From: Paraburkholderia ribeironis
GTDB taxonomy: Bacteria > Pseudomonadota > Gammaproteobacteria > Burkholderiales > Burkholderiaceae
Direction: 5' to 3'
NCBI RefSeq assembly: GCF_900019265.1
Contig: NZ_CYGX02000044.1
Coordinates: 1-64,000 of the forward strand
DNA length: 64,000 nt
Part shown: positions 26,968-35,737 of the stretch, in pieces
Numbering within the stretch: position 1 is the stretch's first letter
Layout of the letters: each line of letters starts with the position of its first letter
The notes under the pieces: generated by a model
Seen by the model: the letters and a program-made list of their open reading frames with translations, nothing else
Told to the model about the DNA's origin: nothing
Databases searched by the model: none
Program-made: the position numbers and the translations under genes

Positions 26968-28119
26968 TTATTGTTCCTGAGGCGTCGGATTCGGATTGTC
27001 CGCGGGCAGAACGCGATTGTCGATCATGAGTGGTGTGCCGTTCTTTAGCTTGAGCTGGCCGCTCGTCACGACCTGCGTGCCTTCGCCGAGGCCGTTCAGA
27101 ATCGCGACCTGATCGCCGCGGGTGGGTCCCGGCGTCACGAAGATCTGTTGCGCAACGGCCATTGTTTTGCCGCGCGCATCCTTGCGCTCGCCTGGTTTGA
27201 TGACGAACACTGTCGCCCCGTACGGGTTGTAGGCGATCGCCGTTTGCGGCAGCGTCAGGTAGCGCTGCTCGCTGCCCACATCGACCTTCACGTTCGCATA
27301 CATGCCAGGCAACAGCTTGCGCTCGCGGTTGTCGAGGGCCGCTTCGATCTGCACGTTGCGCGTTGTGCTGTCCACGCGCGGATTGATCGCGCGGATCTCG
27401 CCGTCGAACGTGTGGCTCGCGAATGCACTCGTATCAACGACGACGACCTGTCCGACCTGCAATTGCCCGAGCTGCTGCTGTGGCAGATAGAAGTCGACGT
27501 AGATGGGATCGATGGCTTGCAATGTGACGATGGCATCGCCGGGATTGATGTGCTGGCCGGGATTGACGGTCGTGATTCCGACGCGTCCCGCGAAAGGCGC
27601 ACGAATCGTTTTCTTGTCGACGAGCGCGGCCTGCTGGTCGACCTGTGCGCGCTTGCTTCTCAGGTCGGCGGCATCGGCATCGAGCTGCGCCTTGGCGATC
27701 GCCTGAATCTCATACTGTGCCTTGTCGCGCTTGTAGACGGTTTGCGAGAGTTCGGCGGCGGCTTGCAGCGATGCGAGTTGCGCCCGGTCCGAGCCGTCGT
27801 TCAGGCGCACGAGCACCTGGCCGGCCTTCACTTCCTGGCCGGAGCTGAATGTGATGTCGCGCACGAGCCCAGCCACTTCCGTGGTCACGTCGACGCCGCG
27901 CACGGCACGCAGGCTGCCCACGGCGGTAAGCTGTGGTTGCCAGGTCTGATAGCTCGCGACAGCGGACGTGACGGTCGCGGGCGGCACGGCATTGTGCGCC
28001 ATGAACTTCTTGATCATGTGCGCCTTGAACAGGTTGAAACCGATCAGCGCGCCGAGCAGAACGCCCACGCAGATCAGCATGATGATCATCCGTTTTGCTA
28101 TCGGTCTTTTCGTCGTCAT
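26968..28119 (-). CDS. RND efflux periplasmic adaptor (membrane-fusion protein)
   Basis: A 383 aa HlyD/AcrA-type adaptor. One N-terminal membrane anchor (MIIMLICVGVLLGALIGFNL) is followed by the barrel-sandwich half-motif EVAGLVRDITFSSGQEVKAG, a helical hairpin (QAAAELSQTVYKRDKAQYE) and the second half-motif IRAPFAGRVGITTVNPGQHI. The start is placed at 28119 because AAGGA stands 7 nt upstream; the frame runs 57 bases further without a site. It links the pump 23909-26956 to the outer-membrane factor 28214-29806. There is no TetR or LysR regulator beside the operon. Confidence 0.92.
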   Translation of the reverse strand: MTTKRPIAKRMIIMLICVGVLLGALIGFNLFKAHMIKKFMAHNAVPPATVTSAVASYQTWQPQLTAVGSLRAVRGVDVTTEVAGLVRDITFSSGQEVKAGQVLVRLNDGSDRAQLASLQAAAELSQTVYKRDKAQYEIQAIAKAQLDADAADLRSKRAQVDQQAALVDKKTIRAPFAGRVGITTVNPGQHINPGDAIVTLQAIDPIYVDFYLPQQQLGQLQVGQVVVVDTSAFASHTFDGEIRAINPRVDSTTRNVQIEAALDNRERKLLPGMYANVKVDVGSEQRYLTLPQTAIAYNPYGATVFVIKPGERKDARGKTMAVAQQIFVTPGPTRGDQVAILNGLGEGTQVVTSGQLKLKNGTPLMIDNRVLPADNPNPTPQEQ

Positions 28120-28213
28120 CGTCGTGTCCTTGCACGGCAAACTGATGAAGCACAAACTCGTCCGGCGGCGCTGCATTGCAACACATGCGACGCGCGGCTA
28201 CTGCAAAGAGAGT

Positions 28214-29806
28214 TCACTGCGGGCGGATGGCGGGGGCCGCCTGGCTGGTCTGGCTAGTCGTCGTGTCGTTCCACCAGCCGCCCCCCAGCGCCTGGAACAA
28301 TGCGGCCGTGTCCGCATAGCGCGCGGCTTGTGCCTGCGTGAGATTCACGACGGTCTGTTGATATTGACGTTGCGCATCGAGCAGCGACAGATAGCTGACG
28401 CCGCCGACACGAAATTGGCCGCGCGTCAGATCGAGTGAACTGCTGGCCGCGCGCCATGCTTCGGTTTGCGCGGCGAGGCCGGTCGCATCGTGATCGAGCG
28501 CGCGGAGCGTATCGGCGACGTCCTCGAATGCGAGTAGCACGGTTTGGCGGTATTGCGCCTTTGCCTGATCGAAGGCGGCTTCCGCCGCGCGCTTTTGCGC
28601 GGTCAGCTGGCCGCCATGGAAGATCGGCTGCGTGAGCCCCGAACCGATGTTCCAGATCATGTCGGCGTACTTCAGCATGCCCGCCGGCGTCAAAGATTGC
28701 GGGCCGTAGCTTGCGGACAGCGTGATCTGCGGATACATGTTTGCCGTTGCGACGCCGACTTGGGCGCTCGCCTGATGCAGCACGGCATCGGCGGCCAGAA
28801 TGTCGGGACGCTGCCGGACGAGCGACGAAGGCAGGCTAACGGGCAGGGTCCGCGGCAGCGTGAACATCGACAGCCTGAACTCGGGGACGCCAATATCGCT
28901 CGGCGGCTTGCCCGCGAGCACGGCAAGCTGATGCCGCGTCTGATCGAGCGACTGCCGCAGCGGCGGCAGGGTTGCGCGTGTTTGCGCGAGCAACGTTTCC
29001 TGCGAGAGCACGGCAACGCGACCCACGCCGCCGAACTCGAACTGCTTACGCAACATGCCAAGCTGCGTTTCTTCATCCGCGACGATGCGCTCGGTCGCGT
29101 CGATTTGCTCGCGCAGCGACGCCTCCTTGACGGCAGCAGTGACGATGTTTGCCGACAGCGCGAGGTATGCGCCCTGCAACTGGAAGCCCTGATAGTCGAC
29201 CTGCGCGCCCAGCGATTCGAGTTCGTGCCGTGCGCCACCGAACAGGTCCAGCTTATATGAGACGATGACTGATGCGTTGTACAGACTCAGTATTCTGTTC
29301 AGGCCAGGCTGGCCGAACGTCGCGCCATTCAATTTTTCACGCGTGGCATTGAGTTTGGCATCGATAGCGGGATAGAGCTGGCTGCCTGCTTGCGCACGCA
29401 GATTCTCGCCTGCCTGGCGCAGCGCCGCGCTCGCCGCCGCGATATTCGGGCTGTTCGCAAGCGCCTCGCGTATCAGCGCATCGAGCGGCTCGCAACGAAA
29501 GAGCGTCCACCATTGAGCAGGCAGGTCGCCGCCCGTCGCGAACTGCTGCCCGAGTCCCGCGGCACCCGGCGACGATGCCGTGCGCTCAGGTAGGGGCGTG
29601 GGCGCATAGGTGTCCGTCGCGGGCGGGGCGGGAGTGCGATATTCGGGGCCGACCGTGCAGCCCGACAACGAACCAAGCAGTGAAAGCAGGACTGTGATCG
29701 GTGCAGCACGCGCGACAAGGTGATGTGCTGCGCGACGGCAAAATGCGCCACACAACTGCGGATGCAAACGGCCGCGACCAGAACTGCAGTTGACGTCATC
29801 GATCAT
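28214..29806 (-). CDS. Outer-membrane efflux lipoprotein (NodT/OprM family)
   Basis: A 530 aa outer-membrane factor of the RND type. It has a lipoprotein signal with lipobox LGSLSGCTVGPEY (Cys50), then PAQWWTLFRCEPLDALIREA, typical of the NodT/OprM subgroup, two TolC-like repeats and SLVRQRPDILAADAVLHQA in the middle. Rhizobial NodT belongs to this family, but here the gene heads an efflux operon with its own adaptor and pump, so the general efflux function is more likely than a Nod-factor role. The N-terminal extension before the signal peptide is long, so the true start may be at one of the internal Val or Met codons. The gap to the APS kinase gene upstream is 230 bases. Confidence 0.88.
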   Translation of the reverse strand: MIDDVNCSSGRGRLHPQLCGAFCRRAAHHLVARAAPITVLLSLLGSLSGCTVGPEYRTPAPPATDTYAPTPLPERTASSPGAAGLGQQFATGGDLPAQWWTLFRCEPLDALIREALANSPNIAAASAALRQAGENLRAQAGSQLYPAIDAKLNATREKLNGATFGQPGLNRILSLYNASVIVSYKLDLFGGARHELESLGAQVDYQGFQLQGAYLALSANIVTAAVKEASLREQIDATERIVADEETQLGMLRKQFEFGGVGRVAVLSQETLLAQTRATLPPLRQSLDQTRHQLAVLAGKPPSDIGVPEFRLSMFTLPRTLPVSLPSSLVRQRPDILAADAVLHQASAQVGVATANMYPQITLSASYGPQSLTPAGMLKYADMIWNIGSGLTQPIFHGGQLTAQKRAAEAAFDQAKAQYRQTVLLAFEDVADTLRALDHDATGLAAQTEAWRAASSSLDLTRGQFRVGGVSYLSLLDAQRQYQQTVVNLTQAQAARYADTAALFQALGGGWWNDTTTSQTSQAAPAIRPQ

Positions 29807-30036
29807 CTATCTACCTTAGTTCGCGTGCGCCGAGCGCTATCAAATAGTGGATGCAGAACTCGCCCCCCGTGCTGCTCTGATTTTGCTGCGAGGAGGGCAT
29901 GCAATGTATAAACGATGTATAGCGACACTTCGCTCGCATTCGTAGGAGGAGGCGTTTGTCGAGCCGATTGTCCGCCATTACCAATGATTTATCGCATTCC
30001 ATATGTGACGCTCGCACTTGTCCGACGCGCGCATGG

Positions 30037-30636
30037 TCAATGACCGTCAAGCCAGTTCAACACAATGTCGGTGCCTTCATCGATGGACGTCGAACAAGTG
30101 TCGATGAAGACGTCCGGAGCCGTCGGCTGTTCATACGGCGAGTCGATGCCGGTGAAATGCTGGATTGCGCCACGTCTCGCGAGCCGATAGAGTCCTTTGG
30201 GATCGCGTGCTTCGGCCACGGCCAGAGTCGCATGAACATGAATTTCGGCGAAATTGTGCTTACCTGCGGTGGACCTGGCGAGTTCCCGGTCGCAGCGGAA
30301 GGGTGAGATGAGACACACCAGCACCACGATGCCGGCGTCGGCCATCAGTTTGGCAACCTCAGCAACGCGCCGTACATTTTCATGTCGATCCGCATCGGTA
30401 AAGCTAAGGTCCTTGCATAGACCGAGCCTGACTGAATCGCCATCGAGAATGTAGGTGAGACGGCCGCACGCGTGAAGACGCGCCTCGACCTTGTCGGCGA
30501 TCGCCGATTTTCCAGCCGCGGACAGACCGGTGAACCAGAGAATGGCTGGCGTTTGTCGGAGCAACCGTCCTCTCGACTCCGGCTGAACGCGGAAGCCGTG
30601 CGCATAAAGATCTGAAGTCGAAGCCTCGTTCGTCAT
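30037..30636 (-). CDS. nodQ: Adenylylsulfate (APS) kinase, NodQ C-terminal-domain/CysC type
   Basis: A 199 aa APS kinase: P-loop GLSAAGKS, ILDGDSVRLGLCKDLSFT, ADRHENVRRVAEVAKLMADA and ISPFRCDRELAR. It makes PAPS, the sulfate donor for NodH. In many rhizobia the kinase is the C-terminal half of NodQ, fused to the GTPase of ATP sulfurylase, with NodP beside it. Here only the kinase is present and no sulfurylase genes follow, so APS must come from the housekeeping sulfurylase or from nodP/nodN-type genes elsewhere. The symbol is tentative; cysC would be equally correct biochemically. The first P-loop Gly-Ala pair is Ala-Ala (usual GLSGAGKS), a mild change. It is 207 bases after nodU on the same strand and probably the distal gene of the nod operon. 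Confidence 0.85.
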   Translation of the reverse strand: MTNEASTSDLYAHGFRVQPESRGRLLRQTPAILWFTGLSAAGKSAIADKVEARLHACGRLTYILDGDSVRLGLCKDLSFTDADRHENVRRVAEVAKLMADAGIVVLVCLISPFRCDRELARSTAGKHNFAEIHVHATLAVAEARDPKGLYRLARRGAIQHFTGIDSPYEQPTAPDVFIDTCSTSIDEGTDIVLNWLDGH

Positions 30637-30843
30637 ACTCGCCTACGTAAGTGAGTTGGAATCGTTGCTGGAAGTCGGGGGCGTGCGCGCTCGCGCATTG
30701 CGGCATTGCGACGGTAGTTCCGTGTGCCAAGTCAGGAAGTTTGGACATTCATGGATGCTGCCGCCGACGGGGTAGGTCGCCCATCAGTCAAGGTCCGTAG
30801 CGCGGCCACTCGAGCCATTCCGAACGGTGCAACTGTCTCCCAT

Positions 30844-32562
30844 TCATATTGGCCGCAAGGATGCTGGTTCGTCGATTGACGATGGCAGCTCAGTGTCGCA
30901 TGCCTTGTTGAATAGAAGACCGTCGCACCATACATGTTCGACGCGTCCCCACTCGCAGGCTGATGCAGCGTCCGGAAAGAAGCCCCGCCCGTGATGATTG
31001 GCGCTCGTGTTGCAGAGCAAAGGAAGGCTCGTGAGCTTTTCGTATTCGATCAGGAGTTGCGCCACCGGATGTTCGGAATTCCTTGCAACGGTCTGCAGTC
31101 GAGCCGACCCGTCGAGATGCACGGCAGCTGGGATCCTGTCCCGCCACTCCTCGCGCGTCTGATGATCGAACAGCATGTAGGGATCCGGAGTACCGGGACA
31201 AAATATGGCAAGGGCGCGGTCTTCAAGACATATTGGCGCCACCGGACGGAAATGCTCTCGATGCTTGACATCGTTGAGAAGATCCTTCATTCCGGGCGAA
31301 GTCGCAGCGGCCAGAATGCTTCTGGCACCCAATGCTCGAGGACCCAGCTCGGCCCTGCCGGCAAGGAAAACGACCGGTTTATTTTCAGCGAGTATGCGGG
31401 CGAGTTCCGCGATGGAACAAGAAGACACTGTCCATCCGGGCGGCACATAGCGAGTTTTCACTGCTGGTCCGCTATAGACCGACCATTCCAATGGCACAAA
31501 GCCGTTGTTCGCTGCCATCGCGCAGCAAGCGGCGCCAATCGCCGATCCACTGTCGTTCGGAAAGGGCGGGATCCAGATCGCGTCGAACAAACCGCTCGCA
31601 CGTAATGCGCTGTTCCATTTGATGTTGAGTCCGCATCCGCCAGAGATGCACAAGTTTCGCGGCCCCGGAATCGAATGGCGCTGGAGGGCTATTTCCATTT
31701 TGTGAACGAGAAGACGCTCGAGGAAGGCATGAAAGGATGCGAGTACGTCTTCGTGAGGCTTGGTCTCCAGTTGGGGCACGCTTGCTTCGAAGAAGTCGCG
31801 TACAGCTGCAAGCGATGTTTCGGCGATGTGGATATTTTCGCGGTAATTTCGCGCAAGTTCCGTGTCACCGGCAAAGCGTTCCTGGTAAAGCCTGCGAAAT
31901 ACTACGACGATGTTTTCATCGACGGACCCGAGCGCGATGTATGCCATCAGTTTGCCCGCGACGCCAAGATCCCAGTCTGCGCCGCCCGCCTTCTTGTAGG
32001 GCCCGAAATGATGTCCGGCCGCCGCGTACATTTGGCCTATGATCGGAAACAGGCACTCAACTAGCCGCGCTCCTTGGCGTTGTACGTGGTACAGCCTTGG
32101 CACCATGCCGCCATCCCACACCACGCAGAACGCGGGCTGCCCGCTTTGCGCGAACGGGCTGGTGCAGTACGCGGAGGCGACATGGCCTGACACATGAGGG
32201 TAGCTCTTATATGGATACGACTCGCCGCCGATCAGCAGCCCGGTGTCGTCGACCGAAGCCAGAAGATCGTCGAATCTGCGTTCGGTATAGGGAGCACCTT
32301 TCAGGATGACCGGCGTGGAGCCGCTGAGCACCCGAAACTGCGACTCAACTTCGCCGTCCCAGCCGTCGATTACAAACTGGTCGATATCTTCGACCCGCAG
32401 CCCGTGCTCAGCCAATGCCGTCGCAACCGCGTCCAGGTTCTCGATTTCCCGATATCGCGGGTTGTTGTCTCGCTTCTCCTGTTCGATGCAAAAAAGGAGC
32501 TTTCCATCTTCCACAACGGCGATTGCTCCGTCGTGTGTCAGCTTGAGGCCGCAGATGCGCAT
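30844..32562 (-). CDS. nodU: Nodulation carbamoyltransferase NodU
   Basis: A 572 aa carbamoyltransferase of the NodU/CmcH family. The N-terminus MRICGLKLTHDGAIAVVEDG is the family start, and GGGEC-type glycine-rich segments appear as CISGGCGLNIKWNSAL, followed by AELGPRALGARSILA and HREHFRPVAPICLED. It adds the 6-O-carbamoyl group to the non-reducing end of the Nod factor. The start at 32562 has GGGAG 5 nt upstream; it overlaps the nodS stop by 25 bases. The length agrees with known NodU proteins (about 570 aa). Confidence 0.93.
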   Translation of the reverse strand: MRICGLKLTHDGAIAVVEDGKLLFCIEQEKRDNNPRYREIENLDAVATALAEHGLRVEDIDQFVIDGWDGEVESQFRVLSGSTPVILKGAPYTERRFDDLLASVDDTGLLIGGESYPYKSYPHVSGHVASAYCTSPFAQSGQPAFCVVWDGGMVPRLYHVQRQGARLVECLFPIIGQMYAAAGHHFGPYKKAGGADWDLGVAGKLMAYIALGSVDENIVVVFRRLYQERFAGDTELARNYRENIHIAETSLAAVRDFFEASVPQLETKPHEDVLASFHAFLERLLVHKMEIALQRHSIPGPRNLCISGGCGLNIKWNSALRASGLFDAIWIPPFPNDSGSAIGAACCAMAANNGFVPLEWSVYSGPAVKTRYVPPGWTVSSCSIAELARILAENKPVVFLAGRAELGPRALGARSILAAATSPGMKDLLNDVKHREHFRPVAPICLEDRALAIFCPGTPDPYMLFDHQTREEWRDRIPAAVHLDGSARLQTVARNSEHPVAQLLIEYEKLTSLPLLCNTSANHHGRGFFPDAASACEWGRVEHVWCDGLLFNKACDTELPSSIDEPASLRPI

Positions 32563-33206
32563 AATATCTCCCACTCTAACGGGTGGCAATCTGGTTGATG
32601 TGAAAAGTTCACCGGGTTTCGGAAACGCGCGAGCAGACAATCTTCATTGGACGACTGACCGATGCACTCCATCCGCTCAACTTCGATCAGATCTTCTTTC
32701 AGAATTTCCAGCACCGTTTCCGCACCGCCTATGTGTCCCCATCGCCGGCAATTGGCGTCACGCGCCGACCCGAATACCAACTGGCCAGCAGGCGCAAGAA
32801 TTCTTGCCAGGTTGCGGATAGCGTCCCGCACTTCTGCAATGTGACCGAGATAATAAAAAACCTCTGCGACGACGATCAGATCGAACTTCTCCTGAGTCGA
32901 AAAATGCTGGACGTCTGAAACGATCCAAGTCGTGTTCGGTGGTTCCATCAGTCGTTCGCGTGTTCTCTTAATCGCTTGCGGCATCACATCGATGACGGTG
33001 AGCCGTTGGCAGTGGGGCGCCAATTTCTCCGTGAACGCTCCGCCCGCGCATCCGACCTCGAGCGCATTTGTGACCGATCCCTGGGCGAGTGACAATCGAA
33101 GCATGTGCTTGTGGCGCTCGAGTTCGAACGGATTACTGTCAAGTCGCCAAGGGTCGTCTGCGTCCAATTCCCGACGCAGCAAGTCGAAATTCGTTACATG
33201 TGTCAA
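32538..33206 (-). CDS. nodS: Nod-factor N-methyltransferase NodS
   Basis: A 222 aa SAM-dependent methyltransferase. The SAM motif NALEVGCAGGAFTEKLA is followed by LTVIDVMPQAI and FDLIVVAEVFYYLGH, and the first residues match the NodS N-terminus (HVTNFDLLRRELDADDPWRL). NodS methylates the free amino group left by NodB before acylation by NodA. Its gene lies between nodA and nodU and overlaps nodU by 25 bases. It is longest at the C-terminus among the NodS proteins I recall (about 210 aa), a small tail difference. Confidence 0.92.
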   Translation of the reverse strand: MTHVTNFDLLRRELDADDPWRLDSNPFELERHKHMLRLSLAQGSVTNALEVGCAGGAFTEKLAPHCQRLTVIDVMPQAIKRTRERLMEPPNTTWIVSDVQHFSTQEKFDLIVVAEVFYYLGHIAEVRDAIRNLARILAPAGQLVFGSARDANCRRWGHIGGAETVLEILKEDLIEVERMECIGQSSNEDCLLARFRNPVNFSHQPDCHPLEWEILCASAASS

Positions 33207-33296
33207 TTTCGCCTACCTTAATAGTGGTCCGCTATAAGTGTGGTTGTACGACAGGCCACTCCGGCTCCATCGCTTTGCAGAGAAAGGCGATGCGCT

Positions 33297-33887
33297 TCAT
33301 AGCTCGGGACCGTTGCGCTCGATCGCGGTGCCGTCCGGCCACTCGCTCATCGAGCTACCGATTGGCAAAATCACCGCCAGCACGTCTTCAGTGCGTGTAG
33401 GAGGTAAATCAAGGTGAACGTTGGGCAGCGTTGATCGTATGTGCACCCCCGACAAGATCGTTCCCATTCCATGCCGGCATAATCTGGCGAAGTGGTTTTT
33501 CAACGAGTGCCGCACTGTGCCGAATGCGAATGGAACGCGAAGCTCTTGCAGTACTGGATACATCGCACGGATGGAATGGCTGATTCCGAGTCCTTCGAGA
33601 TCCGGGCGCACTCCATACAGTCCCAGTTCTGCTATCAGCACATCGACCGCGCCTACCTTGATGAATCGACGCAGTGAGCCCATGTGAGCCGCCACACCTT
33701 GCGAATCGTAGGCAATGGCACGGAGTTCTGGTCGCGCCCCGGCCCAACTTCGGCCACCCTCGAACGGCTTTGCGTTGAAGGCTCCGGTTGGCCCATACGT
33801 GGTCCGGAAGAACTGCGCCAATTCGACGTGATCGGAGAGTTGTAGCTCATTTTCCCAGCACAGTCTCCACTGCACTTTTGAGGACAT
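33297..33887 (-). CDS. nodA: Nod-factor N-acyltransferase NodA
   Basis: A 196 aa protein, the exact usual NodA length. The N-terminus VQWRLCWENELQLSDHVEL, GPTGAFNAKPFEGGRSWAGA, FIKVGAVDVLIAELGLYGV and VRPDLEGLGISHSIRAMYP are hallmark NodA segments, and the protein ends IERNGPEL. NodA transfers the fatty acyl chain to the de-acetylated sugar of the chitin backbone. Within the operon it follows nodH after 214 non-coding bases. NodA sequence helps determine host range by the acyl chain it accepts. Confidence 0.97.
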   Translation of the reverse strand: MSSKVQWRLCWENELQLSDHVELAQFFRTTYGPTGAFNAKPFEGGRSWAGARPELRAIAYDSQGVAAHMGSLRRFIKVGAVDVLIAELGLYGVRPDLEGLGISHSIRAMYPVLQELRVPFAFGTVRHSLKNHFARLCRHGMGTILSGVHIRSTLPNVHLDLPPTRTEDVLAVILPIGSSMSEWPDGTAIERNGPEL

Positions 33888-34101
33888 GCGAAGTCACCCT
33901 ATTTAGATGCGTGCGTCCAGCGCCACCAGCTGCGTGCTCGGATTGACATAGCGAACGGCACGCATCGGGTTCTGTCACTACGTAGGCACGCAAGGACTAC
34001 TCAAACCGACCGTGGGATAGCAGAATCGATACGGAATTGTCTCTGTACCAAAGGGGCTATCGCAAGATGACTCACACGATCGCGCTGTTTGCCGGGGAAG
34101 A

Positions 34102-34860
34102 TCAGTCTTTCCCAGCTTCGAAGAAGCTCTCATATGGCCCGCCTCTGAAGTGTCGTTTCAACTCATCAAAGTTGAATACCGTTTGCTCCAGAGGTCGCAC
34201 CTCCTGACGCTGAAGAACTGTGCGGTGAGGACACGGATGCACTGAAGTCCCAAGAAACGCCCAAACCGCCTGCAGGCATACAGCGGGGGCGCCCAGCAGA
34301 CTTTCATATTCGACGGGCAGCACGTTCGCCGGCGAGAACGAGTCCGCGACCTGGCGGTGGAAATCGCTGGCAGCTTTGAAGTAGGCCTCGCAGTCTTCGA
34401 TTGTCAAGGTGACCTGCGGAGGCGGACCTGAGTCGTTGTCCGCGCCGTACCTTAGCCAATGACCACTTTGCCTTGCCTGCACGAGCGATCGCAGCGATTC
34501 CAATGTATTTGTTCGGATCACGAGCATCACCTTGAGGCGTGGCCAGCGTGCCAACTCTTCAAAGAACCCTGGGCGTTCCTGAAACTGAGGCTGGTTAATC
34601 TTGCAACCGACATGCGTCACGTGTTTCTTTCCCGTTGCGGCGGGATAGTGCAGATAGGCGAGCTCGAGAAGTTGGCGATCGCTACGTAAGAGACGGTTGC
34701 GGTCGAGCCAAATCGTGTCGTATGGATTGAGCAACTCCCCATTGCTAGACACGTTCGGATGCGCATTCAGCAATTCTTCCAGATAGTGGGTGCCAGTTCT
34801 GGGCATCCCGACGATTACAAATGGCTCAGTTGTCACTGTGGAGTGGTTCATGGCGTGCAT
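34102..34860 (-). CDS. nodH: Nod-factor sulfotransferase NodH
   Basis: A 252 aa sulfotransferase. The PAPS-binding start TTEPFVIVGMPRTGTHYLEE and NAHPNVSSNGELLNPYDTIW match NodH, and VLPVEYESLLGAP and HFRGGPYESFFEA lie near the end. NodH puts sulfate on the 6-O position of the reducing-end sugar, using PAPS from the nearby APS kinase. A second Met at codon 4 is an alternative start. The order nodJ-nodH-nodA-nodS is that reported for Mimosa-nodulating beta-rhizobia. Host range usually depends on this decoration. Confidence 0.92.
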   Translation of the reverse strand: MHAMNHSTVTTEPFVIVGMPRTGTHYLEELLNAHPNVSSNGELLNPYDTIWLDRNRLLRSDRQLLELAYLHYPAATGKKHVTHVGCKINQPQFQERPGFFEELARWPRLKVMLVIRTNTLESLRSLVQARQSGHWLRYGADNDSGPPPQVTLTIEDCEAYFKAASDFHRQVADSFSPANVLPVEYESLLGAPAVCLQAVWAFLGTSVHPCPHRTVLQRQEVRPLEQTVFNFDELKRHFRGGPYESFFEAGKD

Positions 34861-34945
34861 TTCACAGGGTTGAAAGCGATGGTTCGGGCGCTAGCCAGTG
34901 CGTAGTTCATTGCAAACCTCCTACTCGGGTTGGTTGCCACCAGCG

Positions 34946-35737
34946 TCAAGACATGAGGCGGCGGCGAAACAGTGCCGCCGACAGAAAAAACGGCAGTACT
35001 GCGTAGACGCAAAGCGCGGCCACATGCATACCGATGCCGGTGGCTGGGCGTGCAAGCATCGCTGGGCGGATCAGTTCAACGGAGTGTGCGAGTGGCAGGA
35101 ATCGGGCAACCTGTCGAAAAGCGCCGGGGAGTTGGCCGACCGGGAAGATGACGCCACTCAGGAACAGCATGGGTGTCAGAACAAGCGTTTGGTAGAAAAT
35201 AAAGTAGTCGTAACTCGGCGCGATGGCGATGAGTACCATCGCCAGACTTGCGAAGGCGAGGCCAGTGAGGATAATGACGGGCATGACATGAAAGATACTC
35301 GAAAACCTTGCATAGCCGAGCGTCGCGGCGACCACCATCACCGCCGTGCCAGCCAGAAGGGCTTTTGTGGCTGCCCATGCCAATTCACCGAGAACGACAT
35401 CGCCAATGGTGAGTTGGGTGCACAGCACGGCTTCCCACATGCGCTGAATGTGCATGCGAGCGAAAGTCGCATAAATCGTTTCGAAGGTTGCCGAAGTCAT
35501 TGCGCTCGTCGCGACCATTCCAGCCGCCAGGAACGCGACATACGGAACGCCGTCGACGTGGCCTATCATTATTCCCACGCCAAAACCCAAGCCGAACAGA
35601 TACATCATCGGATCTGCAAGGTTCCCGAGAAGCGAAACAAGTGCAGATTTCCTCCATGCCAGATAGTTGCGGCGCCACACTGTACGCCAGTTCCAGGCGT
35701 TGGCGGGCAGAGCTATCGCGAGTACTTCACGCATCAT
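34946..35737 (-). CDS. nodJ: Nod-factor ABC exporter membrane protein NodJ
   Basis: A 263 aa ABC-2 type permease with about six membrane helices (LFGLGFGVGIMIGHV, YVAFLAAGMVATSAMTSATF and VMPVIILTGLAFASLAMVLI are characteristic). It pairs with NodI to export lipochitooligosaccharides. The start MMREVLA abuts the nodI stop (TAA at 35738-35740). The protein ends with the usual basic ALFRRRL tail. It is a close match to known NodJ proteins in length. Confidence 0.94.
   Translation of the reverse strand: MMREVLAIALPANAWNWRTVWRRNYLAWRKSALVSLLGNLADPMMYLFGLGFGVGIMIGHVDGVPYVAFLAAGMVATSAMTSATFETIYATFARMHIQRMWEAVLCTQLTIGDVVLGELAWAATKALLAGTAVMVVAATLGYARFSSIFHVMPVIILTGLAFASLAMVLIAIAPSYDYFIFYQTLVLTPMLFLSGVIFPVGQLPGAFRQVARFLPLAHSVELIRPAMLARPATGIGMHVAALCVYAVLPFFLSAALFRRRLMS

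Noticed and set aside
27148..28257. A 369-codon open frame on the + strand across the RND adaptor gene
   Set aside because: It lies antisense to a clear adaptor gene, is rich in His, Arg and Asp from GC-biased third positions, and has no recognisable motif or ribosome binding site.
29970..30010. ATTACCAAT resembling the end of a second nod box upstream of the RND operon
   Set aside because: Only nine bases match and the AATCGATTGTTTNGAT core is absent, so I do not call it a nod box.
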